Positions 30,160-40,959 of a stretch of DNA of 64,000 bases are shown one piece after another. This DNA is from Shinisaurus crocodilurus. Its lineage: Eukaryota; Chordata; Lepidosauria; Squamata; Shinisauridae. A program made the position numbers and the translations under genes. Every line of letters begins with the position of its first letter. Position 1 is the stretch's first letter. The DNA lies in the NCBI GenBank assembly GCA_021292165.1, contig CM037879.1:284120272-284184271 (forward strand), written 5' to 3'. The notes under the pieces were generated by a model. That model was given only the letters and a program-made list of their open reading frames with translations, ran no database searches and was not told where the DNA came from.

Positions 30160-30545
30160 ATATTTATTTATTTATTATATTTATGAATCGCCCATCTGGC
30201 CAGACAACCGGCCACTCCGAGCGATGTACAATCCAATAAAATACAAGAAGGGGACACACACACACACACACACAGAGTATAAAACACAATTAAAATCAGT
30301 ACAAAACTTAAAAATCCTAACCCACCCCATATTCCCACCTGAAAAGCCACGTTTTTAATGCCCGGCGGAAGCTAATCAAGGAAGGGACATGGCGGAGGTC
30401 ACTGGGGAGAGAGTTCCATAAATTGGGGGCTGCCACAGAAAAGGCCCTCCTCCTAGTCCCCACCAGCCTGGTTTCTCTGGCTGATGGGACAGGGAGAAGG
30501 CCGTCCGTGGCAGATCTTGTTGAGCAGGCCTACTTGATGTTGCTG
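30160..30545 (-). mobile_element. L2 LINE 3' end (subfamily of the 61-kb copy)
   Basis: In reverse orientation: TTATGAATCGCCCATCTGGC, CCACTCCGAGCGATGTACA, an AC tract (30253-30273), CCCCATATTCCCACCTGAAA, AGAGTTCCATAAATTGGGGG, GCCACAGAAAAGGCCCTCCT and GGCAGATCTTGTTGAG. All of these recur in order at 61211-61560. Confidence 0.85.
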
Positions 30546-31724
30546 GAGGCGCTCCTTGTTTTGTTATGGCTAAACATATGCTTTATAGCTAAACGACAAA
30601 ATTACTTACCTACTAGTAGAACAGATGATGTCTTTTTAAAGAGGATCAAATTTTGGCATGGCATAGCTAAGAAGCAAATAGGCTCAACACGGGAAGGACT
30701 GAGGTGATATGTGGACTGGAGCACGTAAGCACTAGGATTCATCCAGTAGATAACGTAGGGCGCAATCCTATGCATGTTTAGACAATAAGCACATTTTTCA
30801 AGATGCCGCGTGGAAAACCAGGCATGGCTTTGATCAGAGAGGCTTAGTGAGGGCCCTAGGTTAGTCAGATGTGCTCTACTGTAGATTTCCATTTGGCCCT
30901 CTACCTGCAGCCTAATACAGGAAAGCACATTCAAAGATGGGGGTGGGGAGAAGAAAATCAGAGATGTGTTACAGAGAGTAGCAGTAGGCCCCACCGTATT
31001 TATTTTGCACCATCCGTGTGCATGACACTTTACAGAGTTACAAGACTCTGCCCCCAAGGAGCTTACAATGTACAAATTGCAACTGTACAAATTACGTTGC
31101 ACAGCTTACAATGTAAAGTTCTACATAGAGGAAACACCGGAGGCAAGGGAGACAGGGGTAAACAGGGGCAAAATACTTGACTGTTACATCGAGGTTGATT
31201 TTTATATTACACCAACGGAGCTGGGCAGAATTTATACCGGTTTAAGAGACTCCATCGGACTGCGTCTCAAAGAAGCATGGCATGGCATAAGGTATGGCAT
31301 GAGCTATGTTTGAAAACGCTGAGAAATGTTTCAAAATGCAAATCGCCATCCCCAGAAGCTGTCAACAAATGTCTTCGGAGGTTTCTCCATCTCCAGCACC
31401 CCCCACCCTTTCCAGAGGTTTATAAAAAAATGATTTGTTATTTACCAAGTAAACTGAAGCAACCCCTTCTGGAACGGCCATGCTTGACTGCCTTAATGCA
31501 CATTTAGAATATGCAGAGAAACCGCGAGCCAGGCGAGGCCAAGCAAAGTCACCTCAGGATGAGCGACATTGATGGGGCCGAGTTCTCATCCACATATCCC
31601 AAATGAGAAAATATTGGGGATTAGGCAATTGCTCAATTTCCCCCTTTCTTATCCAAGCCGTAAGAGGAACGCCAAAAGCAAACAGAAAGTTCAAAACCTG
31701 TCCACATGCTTCAAACCTATTTTA
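30546..31724. other. Mostly unassigned
   Basis: The TTTACAAAGG-type dispersed repeat lies at about 30990-31165 (CCGTGTGCATGACACTTTAC, CCCCCAAGGAGCTTACAATG). The rest is unassigned, and the 166-codon minus-strand frame at 30602-31102 has no domain. Confidence 0.45.
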
Positions 31725-32005
31725 CTATTCGTGTAGTTGTTTTATATCCTGCCTTTCTGCCCCCCCCCACAAAAAAAATTAAAAAATGCCACTTGAGGCA
31801 GTGAACAATAAAATCCAGGTTAGAAACAAAATCTTAATTGAAACATAACATAAAAACAAATAAACTAAAACCACTTTTAAAACACGACCGTAAATGAAAT
31901 AAAGAACACCAACCAATTACAACTGCCTTCAGCAGCAGAACAGCTTATATGCCAATGGCCTGGATAAAAACGTCTCTTTGCCGGCCAGAGGGAGGTCAAC
32001 CAACA
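31725..32005 (-). mobile_element. L2-like LINE 3' fragment
   Basis: TTTTATATCCTGCCTTTCTG (3' end) and GCCTGGATAAAAACGTCTC with TTTGCCGGCCAGAGGGAGG are consistent with an old L2 end in reverse orientation. Confidence 0.45.
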
Positions 32006-32039
32006 GGCTGCAAATAGGACGATTTATCTGCCTGAATAG

Positions 32040-32041
<2 letters not shown>

Positions 32042-32080
<39 letters not shown>
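32042..32080. repeat. (TG)n microsatellite
   Basis: About 19 uninterrupted TG units. Confidence 0.97.
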
Positions 32081-32187
32081 CCACCAGGTGTGCAGAAGTA
32101 GCTTAGGGAGGGAGGTTTGAATTGGAATTTTTGGGCCAACCCCTTTATCTTCAGCGCTGCTCACCACTGGAAGGCAGCCCCTTAGAG

Positions 32188-32308
32188 CAGTGTTCTCCAA
32201 CCTTGGTTCCCCAGATGTTTTTGGCCTACAACTCCCAGCGTAGCTGGCTGGGGCATGCTGGGAGTTGTAGGCCAAAAACATCTGGGGAACCAAGGTTGGA
32301 GAACACTG
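32188..32308. mobile_element. hAT MITE family A, short intact copy
   Basis: A 121-bp palindrome with a perfect CCTTAGAG duplication (32180-32187 and 32309-32316). It lacks part of the centre (CATGCCCCAGCC on the left arm), and both arms share the change TTGGTTCCCC for TTGGGTCCCC. A matched change in both arms suggests arm-to-arm copying before or during mobilisation. Confidence 0.92.
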
Positions 32309-32356
32309 CCTTAGAGCGTCTCCAAAACTGAATTTGGCCCTTGGGCTGAATGAGGT

Positions 32357-32898
32357 TTCATAGAATCATAGAAAAGTAGAGTTGGAAGGGGCCCACAAGG
32401 CCATCGAGTCCAACCCCCTGCTCAATGCAGGAATCCAGGTCAAAGCATCCCTGACAGATGGCCATCCAGCTGCACCTTGAATGCCTCCAGACTGGGAGAG
32501 CCCACCACCTCCCTAGGTAGTTGATTCCATTGTCTTATTGCTCTGACAGTCAGGAAATTTTTCCTGATGTTTAGGTGGAATCTAGGTTCCTGTAACTTGA
32601 GCCCATTATTCCGTGTCCTGCAAACTGGGATGATCGAGAAGAGATCCTGGCCCTCCTCTCTGTGACATCCCTTTAAGTACTGGAAGAGTGCTATCATATC
32701 TCCCCTCAGTCTCCTCTTCTGAAGGCTAAACATGCCCAGTTCTTTCAGTTTCTCCTCATAGGGCCTTGTTTCCAGTCCCTTTATCATCCTTGTTGCCCTC
32801 CTCTGAACCCTCTCCAGTTTGTCTACGCCCTTCTTAAAGTGTGGTGCCCAGAACTGGACGCAGTACTCAAGATGAGGCCTACCCCTGTGGTACACTGA
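32357..32898 (-). mobile_element. CR1 LINE, 5'-truncated
   Basis: The 3' end in reverse orientation begins TTCATAGAATCATAGAAAAG and CCCCCTGCTCAATGCAGG. The element contains the last 150 codons of ORF2. A second, shorter copy is at 35357-35637. Confidence 0.93.
32440..32895 (-). pseudogene. CR1 ORF2 C-terminal fragment
   Basis: An open frame of 151 codons corresponding to the end of the CR1 reverse-transcriptase protein. Diagnostic words in order are [20 protein letters not shown] (about residues 6-25), [61 protein letters not shown] and [19 protein letters not shown]. The upstream catalytic part with the FADD/YADD box is absent because the element is 5'-truncated, so it cannot be active. The frame is uninterrupted over all 151 codons, pointing to a fairly recent insertion. 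Confidence 0.93.
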
Positions 32899-33062
32899 CT
32901 GCGTGTCACAATCCCATCAGTGCACCGTTTCACATGTCTGTAGTGGAGGGCAAAGAGAATTTGCATGCTCTTGGATTTATTCAAAAGTAAAGTGCAACAA
33001 AAAGAAAAGGAAGGAAGGAAGAAAGGAAGGAAGGAAAGCAGTGTATTTTAAGAGCCTTTGTC

Positions 33063-33790
33063 CTGGTGATTTTATTTATTTATTTATTTATTTAATACAT
33101 TTTTATACCGCCCAATAGCCGAAGCTCTCTGGGCAGTTTACAACAGTTAAAACCATAAAAATACAATATCATATAACTATAAAATGTAAAACCGTAGATT
33201 AAAACAAACAGCAAGGCTAGCAGCAGTTCAAATTACAGCAACAGTTAAAAACTACCGGATAAAAATGATTAAGATAATTAAAAGGATTAAAAGGATTAAA
33301 ATGCCTGGGAGAATAAAAAGGTCTTCACCTGGCGCCAGAAAGAGTACACCAGGCGTACCCACTCTGCCTGTGGGCACCAGGCGAGCCTCTATGGGGAGCT
33401 CATTCCACAACCAGGGTGCCACAGCAGAAAAGGCCCTCCTCCTGGTAGCCACCTGCCTCACTTCCTTTGACAGGGGCTCTCGGAGAAGGACCACTGATGA
33501 AGATCTTAGTGTCCGGGCAGGTACATATGGGAGTGAGACGATCCTTCAGATACCCTGGCCCCAAGCCATTTAGGGCTTTGAATGTTAGTACCAGCACTTT
33601 GAACCGGGCCCGGAAACAGACTGGCAGCCAGTCCAGATGAGAAAGCACTGGCATGATATGTTCACAGTCGGCCAGTCCCCGTTAATAATCTCGCTGCCCT
33701 ATTTTGGACCAGCTGAAGTTTCCAGGACCGTTTTCAAAGGCAGCCCCACGTATAATGCATTGCAGTAATCCAAACGAGAGGTTACCAGAG
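33063..33790 (-). mobile_element. L2 LINE 3' end with broken ORF2
   Basis: In reverse orientation: (TTTA)n, TTTTTATACCGCCCAATAGC, GAAGCTCTCTGGGCAGTTTA, then minus-strand coding pieces MPVLSHLDWLPVCFRARFKV, LVLTFKALNGLGPGYLKDR (around 33540-33654) and LLREPLSKEVRQVATRRRAF with AVAPWLWNELP (around 33400-33490), which lie in different frames. An insertion near 33345-33375 further breaks the frame. It is the same subfamily as 60405-61130. Confidence 0.88.
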
Positions 33791-34399
33791 CATGGATAAC
33801 TGTAGCTAGGCTATTTTCTTCTTTAAATATTATAATAACTAAGGCAATGTTATCAATACAGGTCAGGCTGTCGCTGTTTTATAAAGCAAAGAAATGTGTG
33901 CTTTTGGCATGCTTACCTGGTGCTTAGATACAGAAGCACCCTGATCTTATGCACGCTTGCTCGGACGTTAAATCCACAGAGTTGAATGGGGCTCGCTCAC
34001 TCACCAACATGTGTGCACTGGATTGCATCTCTGGATGGTTTGCGCATGAGAATAAGCAGTGGTGCTGTCAGGGTGGGACTCCGGGGCAAACGCCGAGGGC
34101 CCCACTCAGCAAAATGAGCGAGGAGGCTTGCCAACGCAGCAAGGGTTGCTTGCCACCTTTTGGTAAGGAGGTGAAATAATGAACATGGGCCATCTAACCA
34201 AGCCCCCTCTCCCCCCCCCCCCGTAAGATCATTAAGTCCAGAGTCTAAAATCACCTTACTGTACCGCTGAGAAGAATCACTCGGTACATGCAACCAGTGA
34301 GTCGAGCAGAAATATAAGTACTCCAGAAGAAACAGAAGAGGCAGTGCCCAGTTCCCTAAATGGTGCCATTCAATTAAGCAATGGTGCCATGGGGAAAGT
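33791..34399. other. No recognisable feature
   Basis: The stretch is unassigned. A C-run lies near 34210-34223. Confidence 0.45.
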
Positions 34400-35110
34400 T
34401 TTGGATTCTGGGATCATGGTCTCCCCACTTCCGTGATGAAGGACTTCTGGTGGGAGGTGGGTTGCACCTCCCGGGAACAATGCTTTTGGCTGGATTCTTC
34501 TCGCAAACCTCAGTCACGACTACATTTCCCCCACGCCATTGGTACCAACCTGGACCACGACCACTGACTCCAGCCCAGCACCATCTACAAAGCTATCTAG
34601 ACGGCGCGCGATATCGTCAGCCTTCACAGCAGGCAGGCAATTTACCATGCGATCTACATGCCCGTCACAAACCCAGCTGTCTGTGCGTCTAATGATCGAA
34701 TCTCCCACTGCCACAAGCCCCCCCGCCCCCCCGGAGGCACATCCTCGGCACGAGAGGATATGAGGATATTTGCTCATCTTCCAAGGAATGGGTTCCTTCT
34801 AAGGGATCATGACATTTCCCTCTTCTTCAGAATGACGCCCTCCTTCCCCGAGATCCCCATTCAATTTCTCCGTGACAGCAGAGGAGCTGTCACCCAGGGA
34901 TCGGGACATCGCTATTTGGTCCCTGAAGGTCTCGTCTGCCAACCTCTCTGCCCCTCTTAGCTTATCCAGGTCAACAACCTTGGCTTCAGGGGAACAGACT
35001 TGTTCCCTGAGGGCCAGGAGCTCATGACACCAAGCCAGCTTGGTGTCCCAGCTGGCCAGTAGTCATACATGTGGCACTCAATGCAATACACTGGATAGCC
35101 CTCACACCCC
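34400..35110 (-). pseudogene. CR1-like ORF1 remnant with esterase-type domain
   Basis: On the minus strand, the frame at 34777-34520 reads VAVGDSIIRRTD, then MVNCLPAVKADDIARRLDS, then VVVVQVGTNGVGEM. The GDS box followed about 55 residues later by a GTN(D) box is the pattern of SGNH-hydrolase (esterase) domains, which are found in ORF1 proteins of CR1 and related LINEs. Upstream, around 35060-35110, cysteine-rich words (GCEGYPVYCIECH) fit the zinc-binding N-terminus of the same protein. The GTND aspartate is replaced by glycine and the frame is broken, so it is a relic. It may not belong to the CR1 3' end at 35357. Confidence 0.65.
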
Positions 35111-35356
35111 TGCTGGTTTTCTACCTTCATGACTGTTGTTTTTTTTTAAAAAAATCTATTTTGGGGGTTGTTTACCTGCAAAACTAAGCTATTTACTAGA
35201 AGAAGGTGGGGAATGTATTTATAGTTATTTATTTACAGTTACTTACTATGAGAAGGGAGGGAAGGTTCAACTGCCCTGGCCTCTTCACAGTCGTCTGTAG
35301 AAGTGGACATCTGGCCACCCAATCCCTGGCATCTCCCTGGTAGCAAGTAAGGTGGA

Positions 35357-35637
35357 TTCATAGAATCATAGAAAAGTAGAGCTGGAAGGGGCCTACAACA
35401 AGGCCATCGAGTCCAACCCCCTCCTGCTCAATGCAGGAATCCAGGTCAAAGCATCCCTGACAGATGCCTGTCCAGCTGCACCTTGAATGCCTCCAGAGTG
35501 GGAGAGCAGACAACCTCCCTAGGTAGTTGGTTCCATTGTCTTATTGCTCTGACAGTCAGGAAATTTTTCCTGATGTTTAGGTGGAATCTAGGGTTCCTGT
35601 AACTTGAGGTTCCGTGTCCTGCAAACTGGGATTCCTC
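35357..35637 (-). mobile_element. CR1 LINE 3' end, shorter copy
   Basis: TTCATAGAATCATAGAAAAG through CCTGATGTTTAGGTGGAATC is closely similar to 32357-32620. Its 5' truncation is at CAAACTGGGAT. Small insertions (CCCTCCTGCTC) and a deletion break the frame. Confidence 0.9.
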
Positions 35638-35676
35638 AGCCTGAGAGCCCCCTGCCAGTCAGAGCAGAGGCACTGA

Positions 35677-35974
35677 CTGGGTTCGGACAGACAGCATGAT
35701 AACTCACACTCAAGGGTTGTTGTTGAAACGTGGGTTATCATGTTGTCAGAACCCGGCTGCACTAACAAACCATGGCTTGTGAAGCACAAACAACCCTTGA
35801 AGAGAACCCATGGTTTGTTGCTGGGTTGTGAACGGTGGGGTTGCTCACCGTGGTTTGTTATCTCGGCAGGGTTCAGACAACACGTTAACCCACGTTTCAG
35901 CAACAACCCTCCGTTCAAAACGACAAGCCATCCTCAACCCTTGAGTGTGGGGTTATCAGGTTGTCTGAACCCAG
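35677..35974. mobile_element. Foldback MITE, family F (copy 5)
   Basis: The termini CTGGGTTCGGACAGACAGC and TTGTCTGAACCCAG flank internal AACCATGGCTTGT-like words and CTCAAGGGTTG. One terminal hairpin is shortened. Confidence 0.78.
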
Positions 35975-36957
35975 TCAATGGGGGGGGGGGGGCTTGACGA
36001 AATGCTCTGACCTGGTACATAGCAGCCGATTCTTATATTCTGAAGTGTCCCGGTTTTCCTTTGCCAGCTATGGGTGAAGGACCGCCCTCCCTCATCTCCT
36101 TCAGGACAAATTTGAACGAGCCAGTCATCTTTGTACTCAAATTCCAAACCTTTTCATGGGGCGGGGATGGGGGGAGAATTAACCCCCTGGCCCTTCTGAC
36201 CTTGCATCAGAGCTCCTGGCTTGGGACACACACTGCAATCTCTCACCTAATGCTTCGCCAGAGGGGCCTTAAATCCTCCAGGTTTATTATTTGCCATTCT
36301 CCTTGTTTCAATCAAATCTCAGTATTTTGGTGTGTTTTTTGTGTTTTTTTTAGTGTGTTTTGCAGGGGCGGGGGGGGGGAGGAATCTCATCAAGGAGCTC
36401 GCTCCGGTTGGAGCCTGCCTGTTCCTCGGCCTTTGTTGTTCAGTGAGGTAGAGCGTAATTGGCCGATTCTTCCCAAACGTTGTGTTTGAGACAATAATCC
36501 ACTCTGTCTCCTCTTAATTAAAGTAAATAACCCCGGCTTACAATAGCCAGTTCAGAGAGGCCTTTTAAGGCCAGGCCTTGGTGCAAGGAGCTAATTGATT
36601 TTTCCAATGATAATGGTGTTTACCTTGGAAAAGCAACGCCTCCTCACCACCCCCCAGTTTCGGCACTCCTTTTTTTTCCATTCTGAAGTCTTCCTTGTCC
36701 CATGAATATCAAATAGCCAAAGTCACTGAGTCCACGGCGGAGTCACTGTCTCCGATGTGGGCAGCGTCACTTTCCTCCCCGACTCTTAACAAGTGAATGG
36801 AACTATTGCTGATTTCTGACACGGTGTTCCACCTCACGTACTTGCCGCCACATCACTTCAGGTTACTATGGAATCTCCTCTTTTTCTCGCTAACACACAC
36901 ACCACCACCACCACCACCACTGTGATGGTCTTTTTTTTTCTTTTTTAATTTTACTTA
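35975..36957. other. Unassigned, few repeats
   Basis: A G-run lies at 35981-35992 and a (CAC)n tract near 36901-36920. No gene is recognised. The long AT-rich stretch around 36500-36720 is low in known repeats. Confidence 0.45.
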
Positions 36958-37194
36958 TTTTTATTTATTATTACATTTATATCCCGCCTTTCTTCTTCCA
37001 AGGGACCCGAGGCGGCTTACATGATCCCCCTCCTCCTCAATGTTATCCTCACAACAACCCTGTGAGGTAGGTTAGGCTGAGATTCAGTCACTGGCCCAAA
37101 GTCACCCAGTGAGCTTCATGGCTGAGTGGGGACTAGAAAGCGGTTCTCCCGAGTCCCAGTCCAGCACTCTCACCACTACGCCAAGCTGGCTCTC
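36958..37194 (-). mobile_element. tRNA-SINE, full length (tandem pair, first)
   Basis: From the L2-like tail TATATCCCGCCTTTCTTCTT through CCCTGTGAGGTAGGTTAGGC, CCAAAGTCACCCAGTGAG and GGGGACTAGAAAGCGG to the head TCTCACCACTACGCCAAGC. It is followed directly by a second copy in the same orientation. Confidence 0.9.
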
Positions 37195-37195
37195 C

Positions 37196-37442
37196 TAATT
37201 TATTTATTTTACTTATTTGTTAAATTTCTATCCCGCCTTTTTCCTACAAGGAACCCAAGGTGGCTTACATAGTCCTCCTGCTCCTCTCCACTTTATCCTC
37301 ACAACAACCCTGTGAGGTCAGTTAGGCTGAGAGTCAGTGACCGGCCCAAAGTCACCCAGTGACTTTGGCCAAATGGGGACTAGAACCCAGATCTCCAGAG
37401 TCCCAGTCCAGCACTCTAGCCATTGCACCACACTGGCTCTCC
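37196..37442 (-). mobile_element. tRNA-SINE, full length (tandem pair, second)
   Basis: TATCCCGCCTTTTTCCTACA, GGAACCCAAGGTGGCTTAC, GGGGACTAGAACCCAGATCT and GCACCACACTGGCTCTCC. It shares the junction CTCTCCTAATTTATTTA with the first copy, as expected if one SINE inserted at the AT-rich tail or head of the other. Confidence 0.9.
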
Positions 37443-37739
37443 ATTTTTAATGTCCATTTTTTTTAGGGCAGCCTTCAGTGGTACACTACCCCTAATTATG
37501 GAGGCTCAATTTTGCGTGTCTTCGTGGATATTATCTATTGGTAGACCTCATCCTCTATGCATTTGTCTAATTTTTCAGCAGAGTCTCGTGTCAATCACCC
37601 TGCAAGTAGAAGTATCGCCCTGCAAGGCATACCATTTTTAAAAACCAACCAACCAAATAAATATTGCACATTCAGTCTATAGTCGGACAAAGTCTGAAAC
37701 ATCAAGCAATTCTCATGCAATTTCATACTATCACCTGAC

Positions 37740-37985
37740 GAAATCCAGATGTCCGGGACTCATAATAGGGCCTTCTTACTAATGGCACTCTGTCTGTGGA
37801 ATTCTCCACCACTGGAGGTTGAAGTGGCACCAGCACCAGTCAGCTTACGGCACCAGATGATGCTAGCCAGTTGGTTTTATCAGTTCTCTAACGATATATT
37901 ATGTACTGTGACCTGCCCTGGCATCATTTTGTGATTAAGGGCAGGCTAAAAAAAATTATAAATACCGTAAATAATAAAACATATG
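37740..37985 (+). mobile_element. L2-like LINE 3' end
   Basis: AATAGGGCCTTCTTACTAAT and CTGTGGAATTCTCCACCACT match the AFS...LWNSLP segment of L2 ORF2. The 3' end is AAGGGCAGGCTAAAAAAA and (AATA) sequence. Confidence 0.5.
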
Positions 37986-38349
37986 AGACAGCCCGTAGAA
38001 GAGAAGACACTTTTTTAGACCGCACTGAAGAACCTCCATTTCCTGCAAACCGGAATCCCAGAACCCAGAAAGTCCGGTTCTCCAAGTTCACAAAGGGCAG
38101 TATCCAATGGCGAATACCTGCAAGAGGGGCCGACCGCCTCTTCCGTTCCGCAGCTGGCCAAGTGGGGCCCACTGCTAGCACAACAGAGATTTAGCGCTCC
38201 TGGGGGCAAGCCCTGAAATGTGTGGAAATGCTCGTTTCTTGAATGGGTCAGGCCTGGTGGAGCTCCTTTATGTGAACTCTGCCAACCTGCCCCATTCCAG
38301 AAAGAAGCATTCGCCCCCCACCCCAGAGATTGCCCCCAAAGCATTAAAT

Positions 38350-38622
38350 TGAGAGCCGGTGTTGCGAAGTGGCCAGAGTGTTGGACTGGGACTCTGGAGA
38401 TCTGGGTTCTAGTCCCCGCTCGGCCATGGAACTCACTGGGTGACTTGGGGCCAGTCACTGACTCTCAGCCTAACCTACCTCACAGGGTTGTTGTGAGGAT
38501 AAAATGGAGAGGAGGAGGAGGAGGAGGAGGAGGAGGAGGAGGAGGATTACGTGAGTCGCCTTGGGTTTCTTGCTAGAGGAAACAAGGCGGGATATAAATA
38601 TAATAAATAAATAAATAAATCT
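38350..38622 (+). mobile_element. tRNA-SINE, full length
   Basis: GAGAGCCGGTGTTGCGAAGT at the head, CCAGAGTGTTGGACTGGGAC, GGGTTCTAGTCCCCGCTCGG, CTCACAGGGTTGTTGTGAGG, an expanded (GGA)n at about 38508-38547, and GGCGGGATATAAATATAATA with an (AAAT)n tail. Confidence 0.92.
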
Positions 38623-39102
38623 CTGTTGTGGAAGCAGTGGGCCTCACTTGCACAACAGAATCGGCAGGGATGTCCACTTGTGGGTGATCACCATTGGACA
38701 CTGCCCATTGAGAACCAACTAAACTTGCGTGGATTGTATATATATCACAAGAACATGCCCTGATTAGCCAGTCTAATAAAATGAATGAAACTGGATTTGT
38801 TACAGACAAACATGGGCCCAAAGCAACAAAAGTGAGCTGTCAGTTGGAGATCCCAGACCCAGCCGCCCAGAGCGCAAGGAAAACAAATTGTACAAGGGGT
38901 TCCCAGGGCAGGTAGCAGTAGCTCCCCAAAGATGCCACATGCTGACGCCCAGCGTGGAAAAGGCATACCCACCTAGCCACCCACTTAGGGAAGGGACTGA
39001 ACTCGGAAGAAGGATTAATTCAACAAGTCTCACTAAATGTTTTCAGAAGTCATTTCCCAAAGGCAAAAGTGGAGACAAAATCAGGACAGCAATCAAGAAA
39101 AG
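38623..39102. other. No recognisable feature
   Basis: Unassigned DNA, with no gene or known repeat. Confidence 0.45.
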
Positions 39103-39250
39103 GATCTCATAGATTTCATAGAGTTGGAAGGAGCCTACAAGGCTATCGAATCCAACCCCCTGCTCAATGCAGGAAACTAGAGGAGGGGTCTCCCATCCAA
39201 GGGGTCTTTCCACGCTCAGACAAGCTGAGCCAGTGATGAGCCACAGGCCT
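39103..39250 (-). mobile_element. 5S-derived SINE with CR1-like tail (copy 4)
   Basis: In reverse orientation: AGATTTCATAGAGTTGGAAG and CCCCCTGCTCAATGCAGG tail, GGTCTCCCATCCAAG, then GACAAGCTGAGCCAGTGA. About 25 bp between (the GTCATAACCAGGCCTGAC part) is deleted. An L2 end begins immediately after. Confidence 0.85.
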
Positions 39251-39695
39251 GATCTGAAGGATCGTCTCCTCCCATATATACCTGCCCCCTAAGATCATCC
39301 TCAGTGGTCCACCTCCAGGAACCCCTGCCAAAGGAAGTGAGGTGGGTGGCTACTACGAAGAGGGCCTTTTCTGCTGTAGGCACCCCAGCTGTGGAATGAA
39401 TTTCCCAGAAAGGCTCGCCTGGCATCTACGTTGTGTTCTTTCCGGTGCCAAGACCTTTCTATTTTCCCCAGAAATTTTAGTCTTTAGTCTCTGTTTTAAA
39501 CCCTTTACTATATTTTAAATCTCTGTACTGCTGCTGGGTTTTATTTCGACTTTCACTCCTATTTTATACTCTCGTTTTAAATGTTTATACTGTATTTTAT
39601 GTTGTATTTTGTGGTTTTAATTGTTGCCAAACTGCCCAGAGAGCTTCGGCTATTGGGCGGTATAGAAATGTAATAAATAAATAAATTAAAAGTAG
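39251..39695 (+). mobile_element. L2 LINE 3' end
   Basis: GATCTGAAGGATCGTCTCCT, TATACCTGCCCCCTAAGATC, AGAGGGCCTTTTCTGCTGTA, GGTGCCAAGACCTTTCTATT, AGAGAGCTTCGGCTATTGGG and CGGTATAGAAATG with an (AATA)n tail. A one-base insertion (GTAGGCACCCC) shifts the frame. Confidence 0.87.
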
Positions 39696-40079
39696 TGCTC
39701 TCCCTGGTAAACAGGGGCAGTTGATGGGTACGGGGTTGACTTTGATCGGCACGCTTCCACCACATGTTTACCAACAAGCATTTGTTTCCCTTTGCCTTTC
39801 AAGGGGGCTCAGGAGAACAAGTGCACCAAATCTGGCATCTCTTTTTATTGTTCTCCTTTCAACCTGTTTTTCCCCTCCTTCCCTCCCTTTCCTCTTGAAG
39901 GACACATAAACAAATAATCTAAAGTAACTGAGTGATTGACGGCATCTGCTTTCAACACTGGATCTGAGGATTTGATTTAGTATATCTATAGGGCATTTGT
40001 TTTTTAAAAAAAACTTTACAAAATACTTTACCAATAAAAAAAAAAAAAAACAATAACTAAATCTAAGAATACAACAAAA
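39696..40079. other. No recognisable feature
   Basis: Unassigned; an A-run lies at about 40036-40050. Confidence 0.45.
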
Positions 40080-40087
40080 TAGGCAAG

Positions 40088-40365
40088 CAGGGCCGGTGCA
40101 AGGCAGTTTGGTGCCCTAGGCAAGATCAGATATTTAGCGCGCCCCCCTTCCCACTTGAGCCCTCCCTCCCTCCAGCCCTATGCCCATTATGAAATAAAAG
40201 TCAATTGTGAAATTCCGTCTACTACAAGTCAAGATATGATTGGTAAAACAAACTTGGTAAAATACTCATTTTAGCGCTTTTTTTCTTTCAAGGCATTTCT
40301 GGCGCCCCCTTTAGCCCTGCACCCTAGGCAGCTGCCTAGTTGGCCTAATGGTAGCACCGGCCCTG
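40088..40365 (+). mobile_element. hAT MITE, CAGGGCCGG family C (copy 4, long)
   Basis: A 278-bp copy with a perfect TAGGCAAG duplication (40080-40087 and 40366-40373). It keeps an AT-rich centre (about 40180-40290, with AAATACTCATTTTAGCGC) that the 155-bp copies have lost. It shows what the short forms were derived from. Confidence 0.92.
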
Positions 40366-40611
40366 TAGGCAAGCTATAGCTGAAACCAGCCCATGGATGA
40401 GGGAATTTCAGTAGGCATCAACTGAATGACAAGATACAAGTGCTAAAATTCCCTCTTCTACACTGAAGATGCAGGAACCTGTTCCTCTTTTTTTCCCCTG
40501 GCCACCCTAGCAATTCATCAGACAGCAGCCAGAAAGGTTGATTGACATACCGTAGGTAGGTGGTTGCCTGTTTCCGGAAGGCTGAGTCCACCTCCCATGG
40601 GAGGGCATTCA

Positions 40612-40830
40612 TAAGAAGAGTTGTGCTGTATCAGACCAAAGGCCTATCTGGTACAGCTTTCTGTTCCCACAGTGGCCAACCAGCTGCCCCTATGGGGAAG
40701 CCCACAGGTAGGCCATGAGGGCAACATCACCCTCCTGCTTGTATTCCCCAGCAACTTTTATTCAGGGGCCTACAGCCTCTACTACTGCAGGTAATATATA
40801 GGCTAGCCATCATGGCTCGTAGCTAGCCAG
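40612..40830 (-). mobile_element. CR1-type LINE 3' end (lineage B)
   Basis: CATAAGAAGAGTTGTGCTGT, TCAGACCAAAGGCCTATCTG, ACAGTGGCCAACCAGCTGCC and ATTCCCCAGCAAC run in the same order as at 17577-17780. Confidence 0.72.
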
Positions 40831-40959
40831 CGCCGCCTTATCCAACCACCGTGAGCTAATACTAAGAAGGCACTGCCCTTGTAGGTGCCAATCTGGCTGA
40901 AAGATGGAATTCTGAGCAAATCTGAATGCATTTCCATGGGGGCGGGGCGGGTTTGTTGC

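Noticed and set aside
32440..32895. A host gene for a reverse-transcriptase-like protein
   Set aside because: The sequence is the C-terminus of CR1 ORF2 with the CR1 3' end directly attached, so it is a retrotransposon remnant.
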